Shown here piece after piece: positions 19,891 through 28,841 of a DNA stretch of 64,000 nucleotides. Source of the DNA: Bradyrhizobium sp. BRP22 (GTDB lineage Bacteria; Pseudomonadota; Alphaproteobacteria; Rhizobiales; Xanthobacteraceae); the NCBI RefSeq assembly GCF_020194175.1, contig NZ_JADYVX010000010.1, forward strand, positions 124,001 to 188,000. Direction: 5' to 3'. How positions within the stretch are numbered: position 1 is the stretch's first letter; every line of letters begins with the position of its first letter. A program made the position numbers and the translations under genes. The notes under the pieces are model-generated. The model saw nothing but the letters and a program-made list of their open reading frames with translations. It searched no databases and had not been told where the DNA came from.

Positions 19891-19944
19891 GCTGAGACCT
19901 CCCTGTCGCGCATCGATTGAATGCGCGCCGCGCCACCTCGGACT

Positions 19945-19958
19945 TTGATCTAGGTCAA
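19945..19958. promoter_or_regulatory. FNR/FixK-type box for the DUF3141 gene
   Basis: TTGATCTAGGTCAA, one mismatch. Centre about 61 bases before the start at 19890, the same spacing as for the hydrolase gene at 4497. Confidence 0.77.
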
Positions 19959-20009
19959 CGTCGTGAGGCGGAACGAAATGGTCCGATTTGAGCGGCTTCG
20001 CCTTGCCGG

Positions 20010-21134
20010 CTATTGTTCTGCTGGTCGCGCAAGGCGGGCGCGATCCTGATTGATCCAGGCCACCGTCAGCTCCCAGGCGACTGACAAAATGATCGGGCCG
20101 ATGAAGAGGCCAACAATTCCGTGCGCCAGTGTTCCTCCAATCACCCCGACAAAGATGACGAGCGTGGGTGTGGTCAGACCGCGTCCCATCACCAGTGGCT
20201 TCAAGATGTTGTCGAGCAGGCCGACGATCACCAGAAACACGGTCAGCGGCAGCGCCGTGGTGAAATCCCTGGCGGTCCAGAGCCAGATGATCACCGGAAT
20301 CAGGACGACCGCCGATCCGATCTGCACGATGCTCAGCAGCAGGATCGCGAAAGCCAATAGGCCCGCATTTGGAATTCCCGCCAGCTTGAAACCGATGCCG
20401 GCCAGCAACGACTGGATGATAGCGATGCCGATAATGCCTTGAGATACCGCGCGTATCGTTGCGCCCGCCAATTCCAGGAAATGCTCGCTCTGTTCGGGCA
20501 CGACCCGGGACAAGAAGCCCCTGCCAGCCGCCACGAGCTGCGGTCCATATGGAAAGAGAAAGCCAGCCAAAGCAACCGACAGGAGGAATTTGAGCGTTCC
20601 CACGCCGGCATCTCCTGCAAAGCCGAGAATAGTCGCAGCCAGAGGCTTGAGATGGGGCGCGATTTCGCGCAGAGCGGCACTGAGGTTGATCGATGCCTGA
20701 CCCCAGAGATCATAGAGCTGCGCGCCGATCAGCGGCCAATCCTTGATGCGCCCGGGCGGCGAGGGAACCGACAGGCTTCCAGCGCCGAGTTGTCCGGCAA
20801 TTTCCCTCAAGCCATCCACCGCACCGATACCGAGCCAGGTCGCTGGCCCGATGACAACGGCGAGGTTGACGATAGTGAGGATTGCCGCCGCCAATTTCGG
20901 ACGTCCGCCGAGCAATTTCGCGAGCCCACTAAACAATGGATAGAACGCAACGGCGAGTACGACGCTCCAGGCCAGGATCGGCACAAACGGGCGCACAAGG
21001 ACAAAAGTCCAGTAAATCAGAAAAGCCAGCAATCCAAGCCGGACTGCAAGCTGGATGATGTCCTCCCCGGACAAAAGCTGCCGAAGTGTTCTCAAGGGCG
21101 CGCTCTCGTTAGAGGCTGCGCAAAGCCTACTCAC
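20010..21134 (-). CDS. AI-2E family (PerM-like) transporter
   Basis: A protein of up to 374 residues with about eight hydrophobic helices and the family C-terminal part (GLLDNILKPLVMGRGLTTPTLVIFVGVIGGTLAHGIVGLF in pieces). Members are inner-membrane transporters, some proposed to export autoinducer-2, others Na+/H+ antiporters; the substrate here is unknown. The GTG at 21134 is the longest start, but the FixK-type box centre is only 25 bases upstream of it; TTG 21095 would leave room for a promoter and may be the real start. Confidence 0.84.
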   Translation of the reverse strand: MSRLCAASNESAPLRTLRQLLSGEDIIQLAVRLGLLAFLIYWTFVLVRPFVPILAWSVVLAVAFYPLFSGLAKLLGGRPKLAAAILTIVNLAVVIGPATWLGIGAVDGLREIAGQLGAGSLSVPSPPGRIKDWPLIGAQLYDLWGQASINLSAALREIAPHLKPLAATILGFAGDAGVGTLKFLLSVALAGFLFPYGPQLVAAGRGFLSRVVPEQSEHFLELAGATIRAVSQGIIGIAIIQSLLAGIGFKLAGIPNAGLLAFAILLLSIVQIGSAVVLIPVIIWLWTARDFTTALPLTVFLVIVGLLDNILKPLVMGRGLTTPTLVIFVGVIGGTLAHGIVGLFIGPIILSVAWELTVAWINQDRARLARPAEQ

Positions 21135-21152
21135 TGGTTCCCACGACGCTGC

Positions 21153-21166
21153 TTGATCTAGATCAA
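21153..21166. promoter_or_regulatory. Perfect FNR/FixK-type box
   Basis: TTGATCTAGATCAA is a perfect palindrome of the FixK/FNR consensus. It lies between the divergent AI-2E transporter and GNAT genes, 25 bases from the annotated transporter start and 103 bases before the GNAT start. Confidence 0.82.
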
Positions 21167-21262
21167 GCGCCCTGGTCGCCCGAACGGCAGCCTTGGTTGC
21201 CGATATCAGGGCTCGGCATCGCGTTTGCGTTGCTCGAAGCTGATTTATAAGGTTGCGGGCAG

Positions 21263-21784
21263 ATGCCAGAAGCCGCAGCTTACATAGCGCGCGAGAGTCT
21301 CAACGACGGCAGCCAAGTCGAAATCCGATCGCTTCGCCCCGAGGATGAGGCTGACATGCTTGCCGCAGTCGGGCGAGCGAGCGCACAATCCCTGCAACGC
21401 CGCTTCTTTGCCGTGAAGCGCGGTTTCTCGGAGCAGGAACGCGCCTTCTTCATGGATATCGACTTCAGAAATCATGTCGCGCTCGTCGCACTTGTCGAGG
21501 AAGCCGGACGACCAGCAATCGTTGGAGGCGGTCGATACGTTGTCTTCGAGCCGGGGCGAGCCGAGATGGCTTTCGTGGTCGTTGATGCCTGGCAGGGACA
21601 CGGGATCGGCTCCATCCTGATGCGTCATCTCGTCAAGATCGCGCATAGTTCCGGGCTACAGGAATTGACCGCGGAGGTCCTGCCCGAAAACGCCGCGATG
21701 CTGAAAGTGTTCGAGAAATTCGGCTTCGAGTCAGTCTGGCGATCGGACCCGCGCACGGTCCATTTGGCGTTGAAGCTCAGCTAG
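21263..21784 (+). CDS. GNAT family N-acetyltransferase
   Basis: A 173-residue acetyltransferase. The acetyl-CoA loop is visible in VVDAWQGHGIGSILMRHLV (Q/R-x-x-G-x-G/A), followed by the beta5-alpha4 part LTAEVLPENAAMLKVFEKFGF. The N-terminus (LRPEDEADMLAAVGRASAQSLQRRFF) resembles the stand-alone form of acetyltransferase domains fused to acyl-CoA synthetases (protein acetyltransferase Pat). That resemblance and the nearness of acetyl-CoA/acetyl-phosphate enzymes make a protein-lysine acetyltransferase role possible, but substrate is not shown. Confidence 0.82.
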   Translation: MPEAAAYIARESLNDGSQVEIRSLRPEDEADMLAAVGRASAQSLQRRFFAVKRGFSEQERAFFMDIDFRNHVALVALVEEAGRPAIVGGGRYVVFEPGRAEMAFVVVDAWQGHGIGSILMRHLVKIAHSSGLQELTAEVLPENAAMLKVFEKFGFESVWRSDPRTVHLALKLS

Positions 21785-21960
21785 AAACCGATCGTCCGGA
21801 TCATCTTCCCTCCTCGCTGCGCCGCTGGTCGCCGATGCGCCCCGCGAATATCGCGTTCGCGCTGTGTGTGCGGCACAAGCTGAGAGAGTGGTCAGCAATT
21901 GAACGGCAAGCGTCAATAGCGAGCGGCCGAGGCTCAGCATGGTTCAAGGCATTTTGCTGA

Positions 21961-22140
21961 TTACAGGTAGAGCATGACAATTGCGGTCGTTAGACTGGAA
22001 AATATTCCAAGCGAGATCACGACCGCCTTGAATACCAAGTCATTCTCTGCAGGCCAGAGAATGCCCCTGCGCCAGCGCAATCGGGCGACAGCGAAAATCA
22101 CGATGATCTTCGCGCGGATCGGATCTGAGAACGATGGCAT
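21961..22140 (-). CDS. Small hypothetical membrane protein
   Basis: A 59-residue frame with a basic first half (RLRWRRG) and a C-terminal hydrophobic helix (VFKAVVISLGIFSSLTTAIVMLYL). Start ATG 22140 has GGAG about 9 bases upstream; another ATG lies at 22155. Composition fits a tail-anchored small protein; no family recognised. It is isolated between the GNAT gene and a palindromic repeat, and could be spurious. Confidence 0.42.
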   Translation of the reverse strand: MPSFSDPIRAKIIVIFAVARLRWRRGILWPAENDLVFKAVVISLGIFSSLTTAIVMLYL

Positions 22141-22369
22141 GGCCCAATACTCCACACCAACAATGATGTGGCTCCCGCCAGCACCTGACCAGTGCAGTTC
22201 GTGCCACCAGACCTATCCTTGGCGAGGCGCGCAGCGCTCCCGACAGAGCCGACGGGTAGGGATGTCAATTTCTGACCAGAAACGAGCTCGCACAACGCGC
22301 GATGAACGCGCGACCAACCCTCAACGAAAATCCAGCGAAATCAATGATTGCGTGCCTTCCCGTTCGCTC

Positions 22370-22476
22370 CTAGAGCGTTTTCGAGCGAAGTGGATACCGG
22401 TTCGCGTGAAGAAAACGCGTCAAAACAAGAATCTAGAGCTTCGGTTCTGATTCAATCAGAACCGAAAATGCTCTAG
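22370..22476. repeat. Intergenic palindromic repeat, copy 1 (type GCGTTTTCGAGC)
   Basis: About 107 bases beginning TAGAGCGTTTTCGAGCGAAG and ending AATGCTCTAG, with an internal hairpin CTTCGGTTCTGATTC/AATCAGAACCGAA. The same element occurs inverted at 56569-56670. Similar elements are, from general knowledge, scattered between genes in bradyrhizobia. Confidence 0.8.
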
Positions 22477-22888
22477 CCAAAAGACGTAAAATATCGAAGA
22501 TCGTAGTTTGGCGTGCGAAATCGTGGCCCGTGGCAGCGGGGGAGCGAATCATACGGTCCCCCACCCAATACGAGCCTTTGTTTTCAAAGACTTATCGCGC
22601 GATCGCGGTTGCCACCAAGTTTGGCTGGTTCAAGCGGGAGGGCGTCGACGGGGACGCGCCGACCAACTTGCGGCCCCGTCGGAAGACATTCTTTGAGGAC
22701 GGCTACTACCGATCCATTCCGGTAGAGGAAGCCATCAACCGGTGCAGCGCACGGTAACGCGTAAGCCATCCAGGCTGGCTGGCCTGGATGGCCCTGACCC
22801 GCAGGTGTCGCGATCCCTCGCGGGTTTCGTTCATTGCTTCGATACATTCGTGAACAAGTTCAACATCACCTGCTGCAATTGCAGGCGT
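22477..22888. other. Gap between repeat and MarR gene; possible short frame, inverted repeat
   Basis: No firm gene. A 75-codon frame (22530-22757, plus strand) and an overlapping 87-codon frame on the other strand exist, neither with a recognised family. A perfect inverted repeat GCCATCCAGG/CCTGGATGGC with an 8-base loop lies at 22765-22792 and could end transcription of a small gene here or of the MarR gene. The first bases (about 22495-22525) resemble those at 39175-39205. Confidence 0.4.
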
Positions 22889-23368
22889 TTATAGGAATTT
22901 CTCGCGGCCTCGCGCTTTGATCTCGGTCTCCAATTGCTGATCGAGCTTGTCGAGGCTTCGCCTCAAGACGTCGACTTCGTGCGGATCGAGCGCGGCCATG
23001 AGCTTACGCTCAACCCGAACAACGAACTTCTCAATATCCTTGTAGACCTTGCGGCCATCGGTCGTGAGGCTCAGGCTGGCGCGGCGACGGTCTGTTTTAT
23101 CCACATCACGATAAATCAGCCCTCGACGCACCAGCAATTCGATGGAGCGCGCGACCTTGAACGCATCGGACGAGGTCAATTTCGCAAGCTGCGTGGCCGT
23201 CAACGGCTGATACCTGGCAATGACCGCAAGGCTTCGCCAGGCCGGCATCGTCAGCTCGTAACGATCTTCGTACATGGGGGCAATGAAGCTACCCAGCCGC
23301 GAAGCGATGAGACCAAACCGGTATCCGGTCCAATTCTCGAGCGGGAGGATCGTGCTGACTTTGTTCAT
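22889..23368 (-). CDS. MarR family transcriptional regulator
   Basis: A 159-residue winged-helix protein. Helix-turn-helix region: LTATQLAKLTSSDAFKVARSIELLVRRGL; wing: VDKTDRRRASLSLTTDGRKVY, a classic MarR pattern; terminal helices form the dimer interface. ATG 23368 is chosen because MarR homology begins there; the frame continues upstream to 23422. It is divergent from the Rieske oxygenase gene, and the palindrome at 23478-23490 in between is a likely operator. It probably represses the catabolic cluster and its own gene until an aromatic or acidic ligand binds. Confidence 0.86.
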   Translation of the reverse strand: MNKVSTILPLENWTGYRFGLIASRLGSFIAPMYEDRYELTMPAWRSLAVIARYQPLTATQLAKLTSSDAFKVARSIELLVRRGLIYRDVDKTDRRRASLSLTTDGRKVYKDIEKFVVRVERKLMAALDPHEVDVLRRSLDKLDQQLETEIKARGREKFL

Positions 23369-23477
23369 CAAGAAGATTTGCTCGCGATGATGGGAGCAGA
23401 ACCATAACGGGTCGCACTGCACCGCTCAACCCGCTCGGTTTCCGGACGATCGCGTCATTGACGCAGGGCCGAATTAC

Positions 23478-23490
23478 TTGCATAATGCAA
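23478..23490. promoter_or_regulatory. Palindromic operator candidate (MarR type)
   Basis: TTGCATAATGCAA, a perfect 6+1+6 palindrome in the gap between the divergent MarR and Rieske oxygenase genes, 36 bases upstream of the oxygenase start. Size and position fit MarR binding sites. Confidence 0.6.
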
Positions 23491-23525
23491 ATAATAAGCA
23501 TTCAAAAAATCCAAGGAGGATCACC

Positions 23526-24854
23526 ATGTCGAAATCGACTGACGGCCAGGATCTGACGCTGGTTGGCCCAGGCACGGTTATGGGCGAGATGATGCGGCAA
23601 TACTGGATCCCAGCCGCTCTCTCTTCGGAACTATCAGTCGACGGCGATCCAATGCGCTTGATGCTGCTCGGTGAGCAGCTCATTGCCTTCCGTGACAGTT
23701 CGGGCCGGGTTGGTGTGCTGGATCATCAATGTCCGCACCGCTGTGCCTCGCTGTTCCTTGGCCGCAACGAGCATGACGGGATCCGTTGCGTCTATCACGG
23801 CTGGAAGTTCGACGTGGACGGCCGCTGCCTCGAAATGCCGAACGTCCCCCCTCCGCAGGATTTCAAGGAAAAGGTCCGCGCAAAAAGCTATAAAGTGCGC
23901 GAATGCGCCGGCCTGATATGGGTCTACATGGGAGCGCGAGCCGAGGCGCCACCCATGCCGATGCTCGAGGCGCTGTTCGTTCCCGAGCAGGATTTGACGG
24001 TCACCATTCTGCAGCGCGAGGCCAACTGGCTCCAGGGCCTCGAAGGCGACATCGACACATCGCATTTCGGCTTTCTCCATGCGGGACACATCAACCCCGA
24101 CGACTTCGAGGAGGGCCATCCGGCCCGGCACACCGTCTCCAACCGCGCGCCGGAGTACAAGGTCACTGAGACCGACTGGGGCACGATGTACGGCGCATTC
24201 CGGCCGGAATCGGACGGCCAGATGCACTGGCGCATGGCGCATTTCTGCCTTCCGTTCTGGACCCAGACGCCCAACGCCGATTTTGCCGACCACGTGGTGG
24301 CCAAAGCCTGGGTGCCCATGGACGACACCCACACGATGCTGATCTCGATCTATGGCGGCCGCGCCAAGGGAGCGACTTACTCGAGCTCCAAGCTGAAATC
24401 CGGCGGCGGCATTCCCGGCGCCGACGGTCTCGATTATCTGCCCAACACCACGGACTGGTATGGACGTTGGCGTCCGGTCCAGAACATCGGTAACGACTGG
24501 CAGATCGATCGCGAGGCTCAGCGCACCAACAAGATCTACACGGGCATTCGTAACATCGTGATGCAGGATCAAGCCGTCACGGAGAGCATGGGGCCTATCG
24601 TCGATCATACCAAGGAACATCTCGCGCCGAGCGACGTGATGATCTCGCGGACGAGACGGCGCCTGCTCAACGCGGCACGCGCGTTCGCCAACAACGGCAC
24701 CGTGCCGCCCGGCGTCGACGATGCCGAGGTGTTCTGGAACGCGCGCGCAGGATCGTACTACGCGGATGCGAAGATCGATTGGCTCGAGGCCTATCAGGAC
24801 AAGTTGAAGACTGCCATTCGCTGGCGTGCGCCGAGCCCGCAGGCCGCGGAGTAG
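23526..24854 (+). CDS. Rieske-type aromatic ring-hydroxylating oxygenase, large subunit
   Basis: A 442-residue oxygenase of the phthalate 4,5-dioxygenase/vanillate demethylase type. The Rieske [2Fe-2S] ligands are Cys69-x-His71 (CPHRC) and Cys88-x2-His91 (CVYHGW); the mononuclear iron site is formed by His180 and His185 with Asp175 nearby (DIDTSHFGFLH). Such enzymes need a reductase, which is not encoded in the window. ATG 23526 has a very strong AAGGAGG. It begins a small operon with the substrate-binding protein that starts 5 bases after its stop. Substrate unknown, probably an aromatic acid or ether. Confidence 0.9.
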   Translation: MSKSTDGQDLTLVGPGTVMGEMMRQYWIPAALSSELSVDGDPMRLMLLGEQLIAFRDSSGRVGVLDHQCPHRCASLFLGRNEHDGIRCVYHGWKFDVDGRCLEMPNVPPPQDFKEKVRAKSYKVRECAGLIWVYMGARAEAPPMPMLEALFVPEQDLTVTILQREANWLQGLEGDIDTSHFGFLHAGHINPDDFEEGHPARHTVSNRAPEYKVTETDWGTMYGAFRPESDGQMHWRMAHFCLPFWTQTPNADFADHVVAKAWVPMDDTHTMLISIYGGRAKGATYSSSKLKSGGGIPGADGLDYLPNTTDWYGRWRPVQNIGNDWQIDREAQRTNKIYTGIRNIVMQDQAVTESMGPIVDHTKEHLAPSDVMISRTRRRLLNAARAFANNGTVPPGVDDAEVFWNARAGSYYADAKIDWLEAYQDKLKTAIRWRAPSPQAAE

Positions 24855-24859
24855 CGCCG

Positions 24860-25912
24860 ATGTCCACGCCGGATTGGAAGGAGCGCGCGCGCATCACGCG
24901 CCGCGCGGCGGTGTTTGGACTAACGGCCTCTTCAATGTTGCCATCGATCATAGGCCCGGCGCGAGCGGAGGACGAATGGGCCAAACTCGTCGCCGCCGCA
25001 AAGAAGGAAGGCCGCGTGGTGCTCTACAGCGCCTTCGTCGGCCTTGCCGCGCACAAGGAGCTTAAGAAGGACTTCGAGTCCGCCTATGGAATCACCGTAG
25101 ACATTCTCGAAGCCCGCGCGAGCGAAGTCCGGGAGCGTATCCGCATCGAGCAGGCCGCGGGTCGCAACGCAGCCGACGTCTCCGAGAACGGGCGGACCAC
25201 GACCACACTGCAGATCAAGGAGGAGCGTGTTTTCGAACCTCACGGCCCCCTTCCCAGCCTAGGCCGCCTGAAGCCCGACTTCCCAAGCGACGGCATGCGC
25301 CTGCCCGTCTTTGCCATTGTCTACGGCATCCTCGCGAATACCATGCTGGTCAAGCCGGCAGACGAGCCGAAGAGCTGGCTCGACCTGACGGACCCGCGCT
25401 GGAAGGGCAAAATTCTCAGCGACGATCTGCGGACGCTCGGCGGCGGCGGCGTGCTCTTTTCGGTCCTGCAGGACGTCTATGGCCGCGGCTTCCATGAGAA
25501 GCTTGCTCAGCAGGACCTGAAGTTCAGCCGGGAGATCCCCGCCAATGAGCGGAGGGTGGCTCGCGGCGAGCTTCCGCTCTACATCCCCGACAGCCTGACG
25601 TCGCTGCTCGAACTCAAGGGTCTTCCGGTGAAGTTCATCGCGCCCAAGGAAGGGCTGCCTTATGTCGGCTACGATCTCGCGTTGCTGAAGAATGCGCCTC
25701 ACCCCAACGCAGCGCGGCTGCTGATGGAATACTATCTGGGCAAGACGATGCAGCAGAACCTTGCGAGGCTGGGGCTGCTACCGACCACGACTGACGCGCT
25801 GACCGGCGTAGATCCTGCGCTGGCGCAAATCGAAACAACCAAGCTTCTCGGCACCACGGATCCGGAACGCATGAACGAGATGCTGTCTTTGGCTCAGCAG
25901 ATCTATCGCTGA
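24860..25912 (+). CDS. ABC transporter substrate-binding protein (ferric/polyamine type), Tat-like signal
   Basis: A 350-residue periplasmic binding protein of the extracellular solute-binding family 1/6 (FbpA/PotD-like). The N-terminus RITRRAAVFGLTASSMLP carries a twin arginine followed by a hydrophobic stretch. Core elements: LVAAAKKEGRVVLYSAF, SEVRERIRIEQAAGR, SWLDLTDPRWKGKI. Related proteins in this group often bind organic anions rather than iron. It follows the Rieske oxygenase gene by 5 bases, so its ligand may be the oxygenase substrate. A homologue is encoded at 28842-29858 together with permease and ATPase, which this one may share. Confidence 0.87.
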   Translation: MSTPDWKERARITRRAAVFGLTASSMLPSIIGPARAEDEWAKLVAAAKKEGRVVLYSAFVGLAAHKELKKDFESAYGITVDILEARASEVRERIRIEQAAGRNAADVSENGRTTTTLQIKEERVFEPHGPLPSLGRLKPDFPSDGMRLPVFAIVYGILANTMLVKPADEPKSWLDLTDPRWKGKILSDDLRTLGGGGVLFSVLQDVYGRGFHEKLAQQDLKFSREIPANERRVARGELPLYIPDSLTSLLELKGLPVKFIAPKEGLPYVGYDLALLKNAPHPNAARLLMEYYLGKTMQQNLARLGLLPTTTDALTGVDPALAQIETTKLLGTTDPERMNEMLSLAQQIYR

Positions 25913-25933
25913 GAGGCATCCCAGCGCAGCCGG

Positions 25934-27052
25934 CTAAGGGGCTGCGCTGACCTGCTCCGGCACCGCCCAGGCTGACTGCTGCGGAACGACGACGGTCACA
26001 TTGTCTCCAACGGAGAAGTCACCGAACGGCGGCGCATCGACATTGAGGCGGCCATCGTCGGTCTGCACCACGACCGACCGGATCGGACCGCGGAAGATCG
26101 TGTGCGCGATCTGCCCGGACCACCGAAGTTCATGGTCTCTGCGGGCCGCATCCGGCGCCGCGATACGGGCGTCCTCGGGACGAACCATGACGGTCACGGC
26201 CTGCCCAGGCCGGATCTCGCGTGCCGACTCGCACGTGCCACGCCATCCCTTGCCGATAACGCTGAGCCGCACCCGGCGATCGTCGATCCGCGCGCAAGCC
26301 TCCACACTGGCCTCTAACAGGTTCGGTGTTCCGAAGAAGGCCGCGACGATCCGGTTTGCCGGGTGGCGATAAATCTCCTCGGGCGCTCCGATCTGCTGGA
26401 TTCGCCCGCGATCCATGACGACCACGCGGTCGGACAGCGCCATCGCTTCGGCCTGATCATGAGTCACGTACAGGCTCGTCATCCCAAGCCGTCTCTGGAT
26501 TGAACGGAACTCATCGCCCATCTGCAGACGAAGCTTTGCGTCGAGATTGCTGAGCGGCTCGTCGAGCAACAGCACCTTGGGTTCGAAGACGAGAGCCCGC
26601 GCGATCGCCACCCGCTGCTGCTGGCCGCCGGACAGCGCCGGCGCCGGCCGCTCGGCAAAACTCTCCATCTCGACCAGGCGCAATGCCTTGCCGACGAGAT
26701 CGCGTGTCTCGGCCCCGGATTTGCGGCGCACGCGCAATGGATAGGCGACGTTCTCGAAAACGGTCATATGCGGCCAGATCGCATAGGACTGGAAAACCAT
26801 GCCAAGCCGCCGGCGCTCCGACGGAACGAAGACACCGCGGCCCGCATCGCTGACCACCTCGTTGCCGATGCTGATGCGGCCGCCGGTGTTTTGCTCGAGG
26901 CCCGCAACCATCCGTAGCGTCGTGGTCTTGCCGCACCCCGAGGGCCCAAGCAGGGTAACGAATTCACCCTCGCTGACGCGCAGGTCGACGCTGTCAACCG
27001 CAATGAAATCACCGAAGGCGCGGCTGACCTTCTCAAGAACGACATTCGACAT
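25934..27052 (-). CDS. ABC transporter ATP-binding protein (FbpC/PotA-like)
   Basis: A 372-residue ATPase: Walker A GPSGCGKTT, signature LSGGQQQRVAIARAL, Walker B VLLLDEPLSN, H-loop YVTHDQAEA, then a C-terminal TOBE domain (about residues 280-370). It energises the fused permease encoded immediately upstream. ATG 27052 is used; an in-frame TTG at 27064 is an alternative. It is third gene of a minus-strand unit with permease and binding protein. Confidence 0.92.
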   Translation of the reverse strand: MSNVVLEKVSRAFGDFIAVDSVDLRVSEGEFVTLLGPSGCGKTTTLRMVAGLEQNTGGRISIGNEVVSDAGRGVFVPSERRRLGMVFQSYAIWPHMTVFENVAYPLRVRRKSGAETRDLVGKALRLVEMESFAERPAPALSGGQQQRVAIARALVFEPKVLLLDEPLSNLDAKLRLQMGDEFRSIQRRLGMTSLYVTHDQAEAMALSDRVVVMDRGRIQQIGAPEEIYRHPANRIVAAFFGTPNLLEASVEACARIDDRRVRLSVIGKGWRGTCESAREIRPGQAVTVMVRPEDARIAAPDAARRDHELRWSGQIAHTIFRGPIRSVVVQTDDGRLNVDAPPFGDFSVGDNVTVVVPQQSAWAVPEQVSAAP

Positions 27053-27070
27053 GGCACTATCCAAGCCCGG

Positions 27071-28834
27071 TCACATTCCACCGATGCGGCTGTTGATGAA
27101 CTTGAGTTGAACCCATCGGAAGACGATCACGAGAACCATCATGATGAGCCCGATGACACTGACCTGCTCTGCATTGCCGTTCGCCCACAGTTTCAGCAAG
27201 ACGACCGACAACACCTCGGAGCCGACGGAATAGAGCAGAACGGATGCGCTTAGCTCGCGCATGATGCCGAAGAACACCAGCACCCATCCAACGGCGAAGG
27301 ACGGCCACGCCAAGGCAAGGACAATGCGCCTCATGGTTTGCAGCCAGCTTGCGCCGTGCACCCGGGAGCACTCCTCAAGGTCGAATGAAAGCTGCGCATA
27401 TGCGCTTGACATGGCGCGCACCGAAAGCGGCGTCCCGAGCGAAATATAGGCCAGCAGGAGCGCCCAGATCGTGCCGTAGATCGGAATCCCGTGAGGCAAA
27501 AGTGCAAACCCCCAGAGAAAGCCGACACCAAGGACGATACCGGGCATCATCCATGGCAACCAGGCCATGGAATCGATCAGCAGCCGGCCGCGCCACTTCG
27601 TGCGGACCGAGACATAGGCGACGGTTGCGCCGAGCAGCATGGTCAACGTGGCGCCGACGAGGCCCAGGAACATCGTGTTGCTGAACCCGCGCCAGAACTC
27701 GCTGCTGCCGAACACCGCTCGATAGTGCTCGAGTGTCAGCATGTCCCACTCATAGAACCCGAAGAACTTGAAGAACGAGCCGATGACGAGTTGTCCGACC
27801 GGGAGAACCACAGTCACCACAAAGAACAGAACGCAGAAGGCAAAGGTTACCCACCGCCATGCGCCGAGTTTCATCACCGAGGGCGAATAGCCCTTGCCGG
27901 TGATCGTCTGAAAGCTCCGGCCGCGCAGCATCCGCCGCTGCAGGAGAACGACCAGAAACATCAGCGCCATGATGACGAAGCTGATCGCGGTTGCATATTG
28001 ATATTGCGGCGGCGACCGCTGGTTGATCGAGTCATAGATGTCGGTGGTGATGACTCGAATCCCGGCCGGCGATCCGAAGAACAGCGGAGACTCAAAGTTC
28101 TCTATTCCACGGATGAAGCTCAGGATCGCTGCGCCGGTGAGCGCGGGCAGCATGAGCTGCAACGTTACGGTGCGAAAAGTCCTCAGGCGCGATGCCCCGC
28201 ACATCGTTGCCGCTTCTTCGAGACTCGGATCCATCGCGCGGAAAGCATCCACGATAAGAAGGAACAGGAACGGCACGGAATACTGCATCATGTGCCAGAC
28301 CACGCCGCCATATGAATAGACGTTGATCGGCGCTGTCTCCGATCCCGTGATCCATTGATAGAGCTGGTTGAGCAGCCCGACCTGCGGGTTGCCGAGCATA
28401 CCCCATGCCATTGCGGTCAGGATCGGGGGAATGAAGAATGGAAGGGTGATCAGGACTTCCAGAGCCCCCCGGAACGGCGTGTCGGTTCGTGCCAGAATCC
28501 AGGCGAGCAGGACGGCCAGAATTACGGAAGGAATGGTCTTGGCCAGGGATATGCCGACAGTGTTGAGGAGCGTTACTGCGCTCTGCAGCGTGATGACGTC
28601 GCGATATCCATCGAGGGTGAACGTTCCAGCCATCCCCGGCGGCGTCGAATGAAGGCTTCCATAGAGCAGCATCGACAGGGGATAGACGGAAAGGAAGGCG
28701 AGAATGGCCATGAGCAGGGCGAGGGCCGCAAAGCGGCCTGCCGCTGTCGCCTGCAGCCACCGCCCGATCCTACCAAGGCCTATCGAGCGCCGCTCGACGA
28801 GATTGTTCACTCCCGCTCCGGCTGAAACGCTCAT
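27071..28834 (-). CDS. ABC transporter permease, fused double-domain (FbpB-like)
   Basis: A 587-residue inner-membrane protein with two six-helix permease halves in tandem, each containing an EAA-type loop (first: EEAATMCGASRLRTFRTVTL; second: EECSRVHGASWLQTMRRIVL). This arrangement is typical of ferric and related organic-anion importers. It lies between the binding-protein gene (28842) and ATPase gene (27052) with short gaps, forming one operon. Confidence 0.91.
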   Translation of the reverse strand: MSVSAGAGVNNLVERRSIGLGRIGRWLQATAAGRFAALALLMAILAFLSVYPLSMLLYGSLHSTPPGMAGTFTLDGYRDVITLQSAVTLLNTVGISLAKTIPSVILAVLLAWILARTDTPFRGALEVLITLPFFIPPILTAMAWGMLGNPQVGLLNQLYQWITGSETAPINVYSYGGVVWHMMQYSVPFLFLLIVDAFRAMDPSLEEAATMCGASRLRTFRTVTLQLMLPALTGAAILSFIRGIENFESPLFFGSPAGIRVITTDIYDSINQRSPPQYQYATAISFVIMALMFLVVLLQRRMLRGRSFQTITGKGYSPSVMKLGAWRWVTFAFCVLFFVVTVVLPVGQLVIGSFFKFFGFYEWDMLTLEHYRAVFGSSEFWRGFSNTMFLGLVGATLTMLLGATVAYVSVRTKWRGRLLIDSMAWLPWMMPGIVLGVGFLWGFALLPHGIPIYGTIWALLLAYISLGTPLSVRAMSSAYAQLSFDLEECSRVHGASWLQTMRRIVLALAWPSFAVGWVLVFFGIMRELSASVLLYSVGSEVLSVVLLKLWANGNAEQVSVIGLIMMVLVIVFRWVQLKFINSRIGGM

Positions 28835-28841
28835 GGGTTTC

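Noticed and set aside
23634..24620. 328-codon minus-strand frame across the Rieske oxygenase
   Set aside because: The plus strand carries complete Rieske and mononuclear iron motifs.
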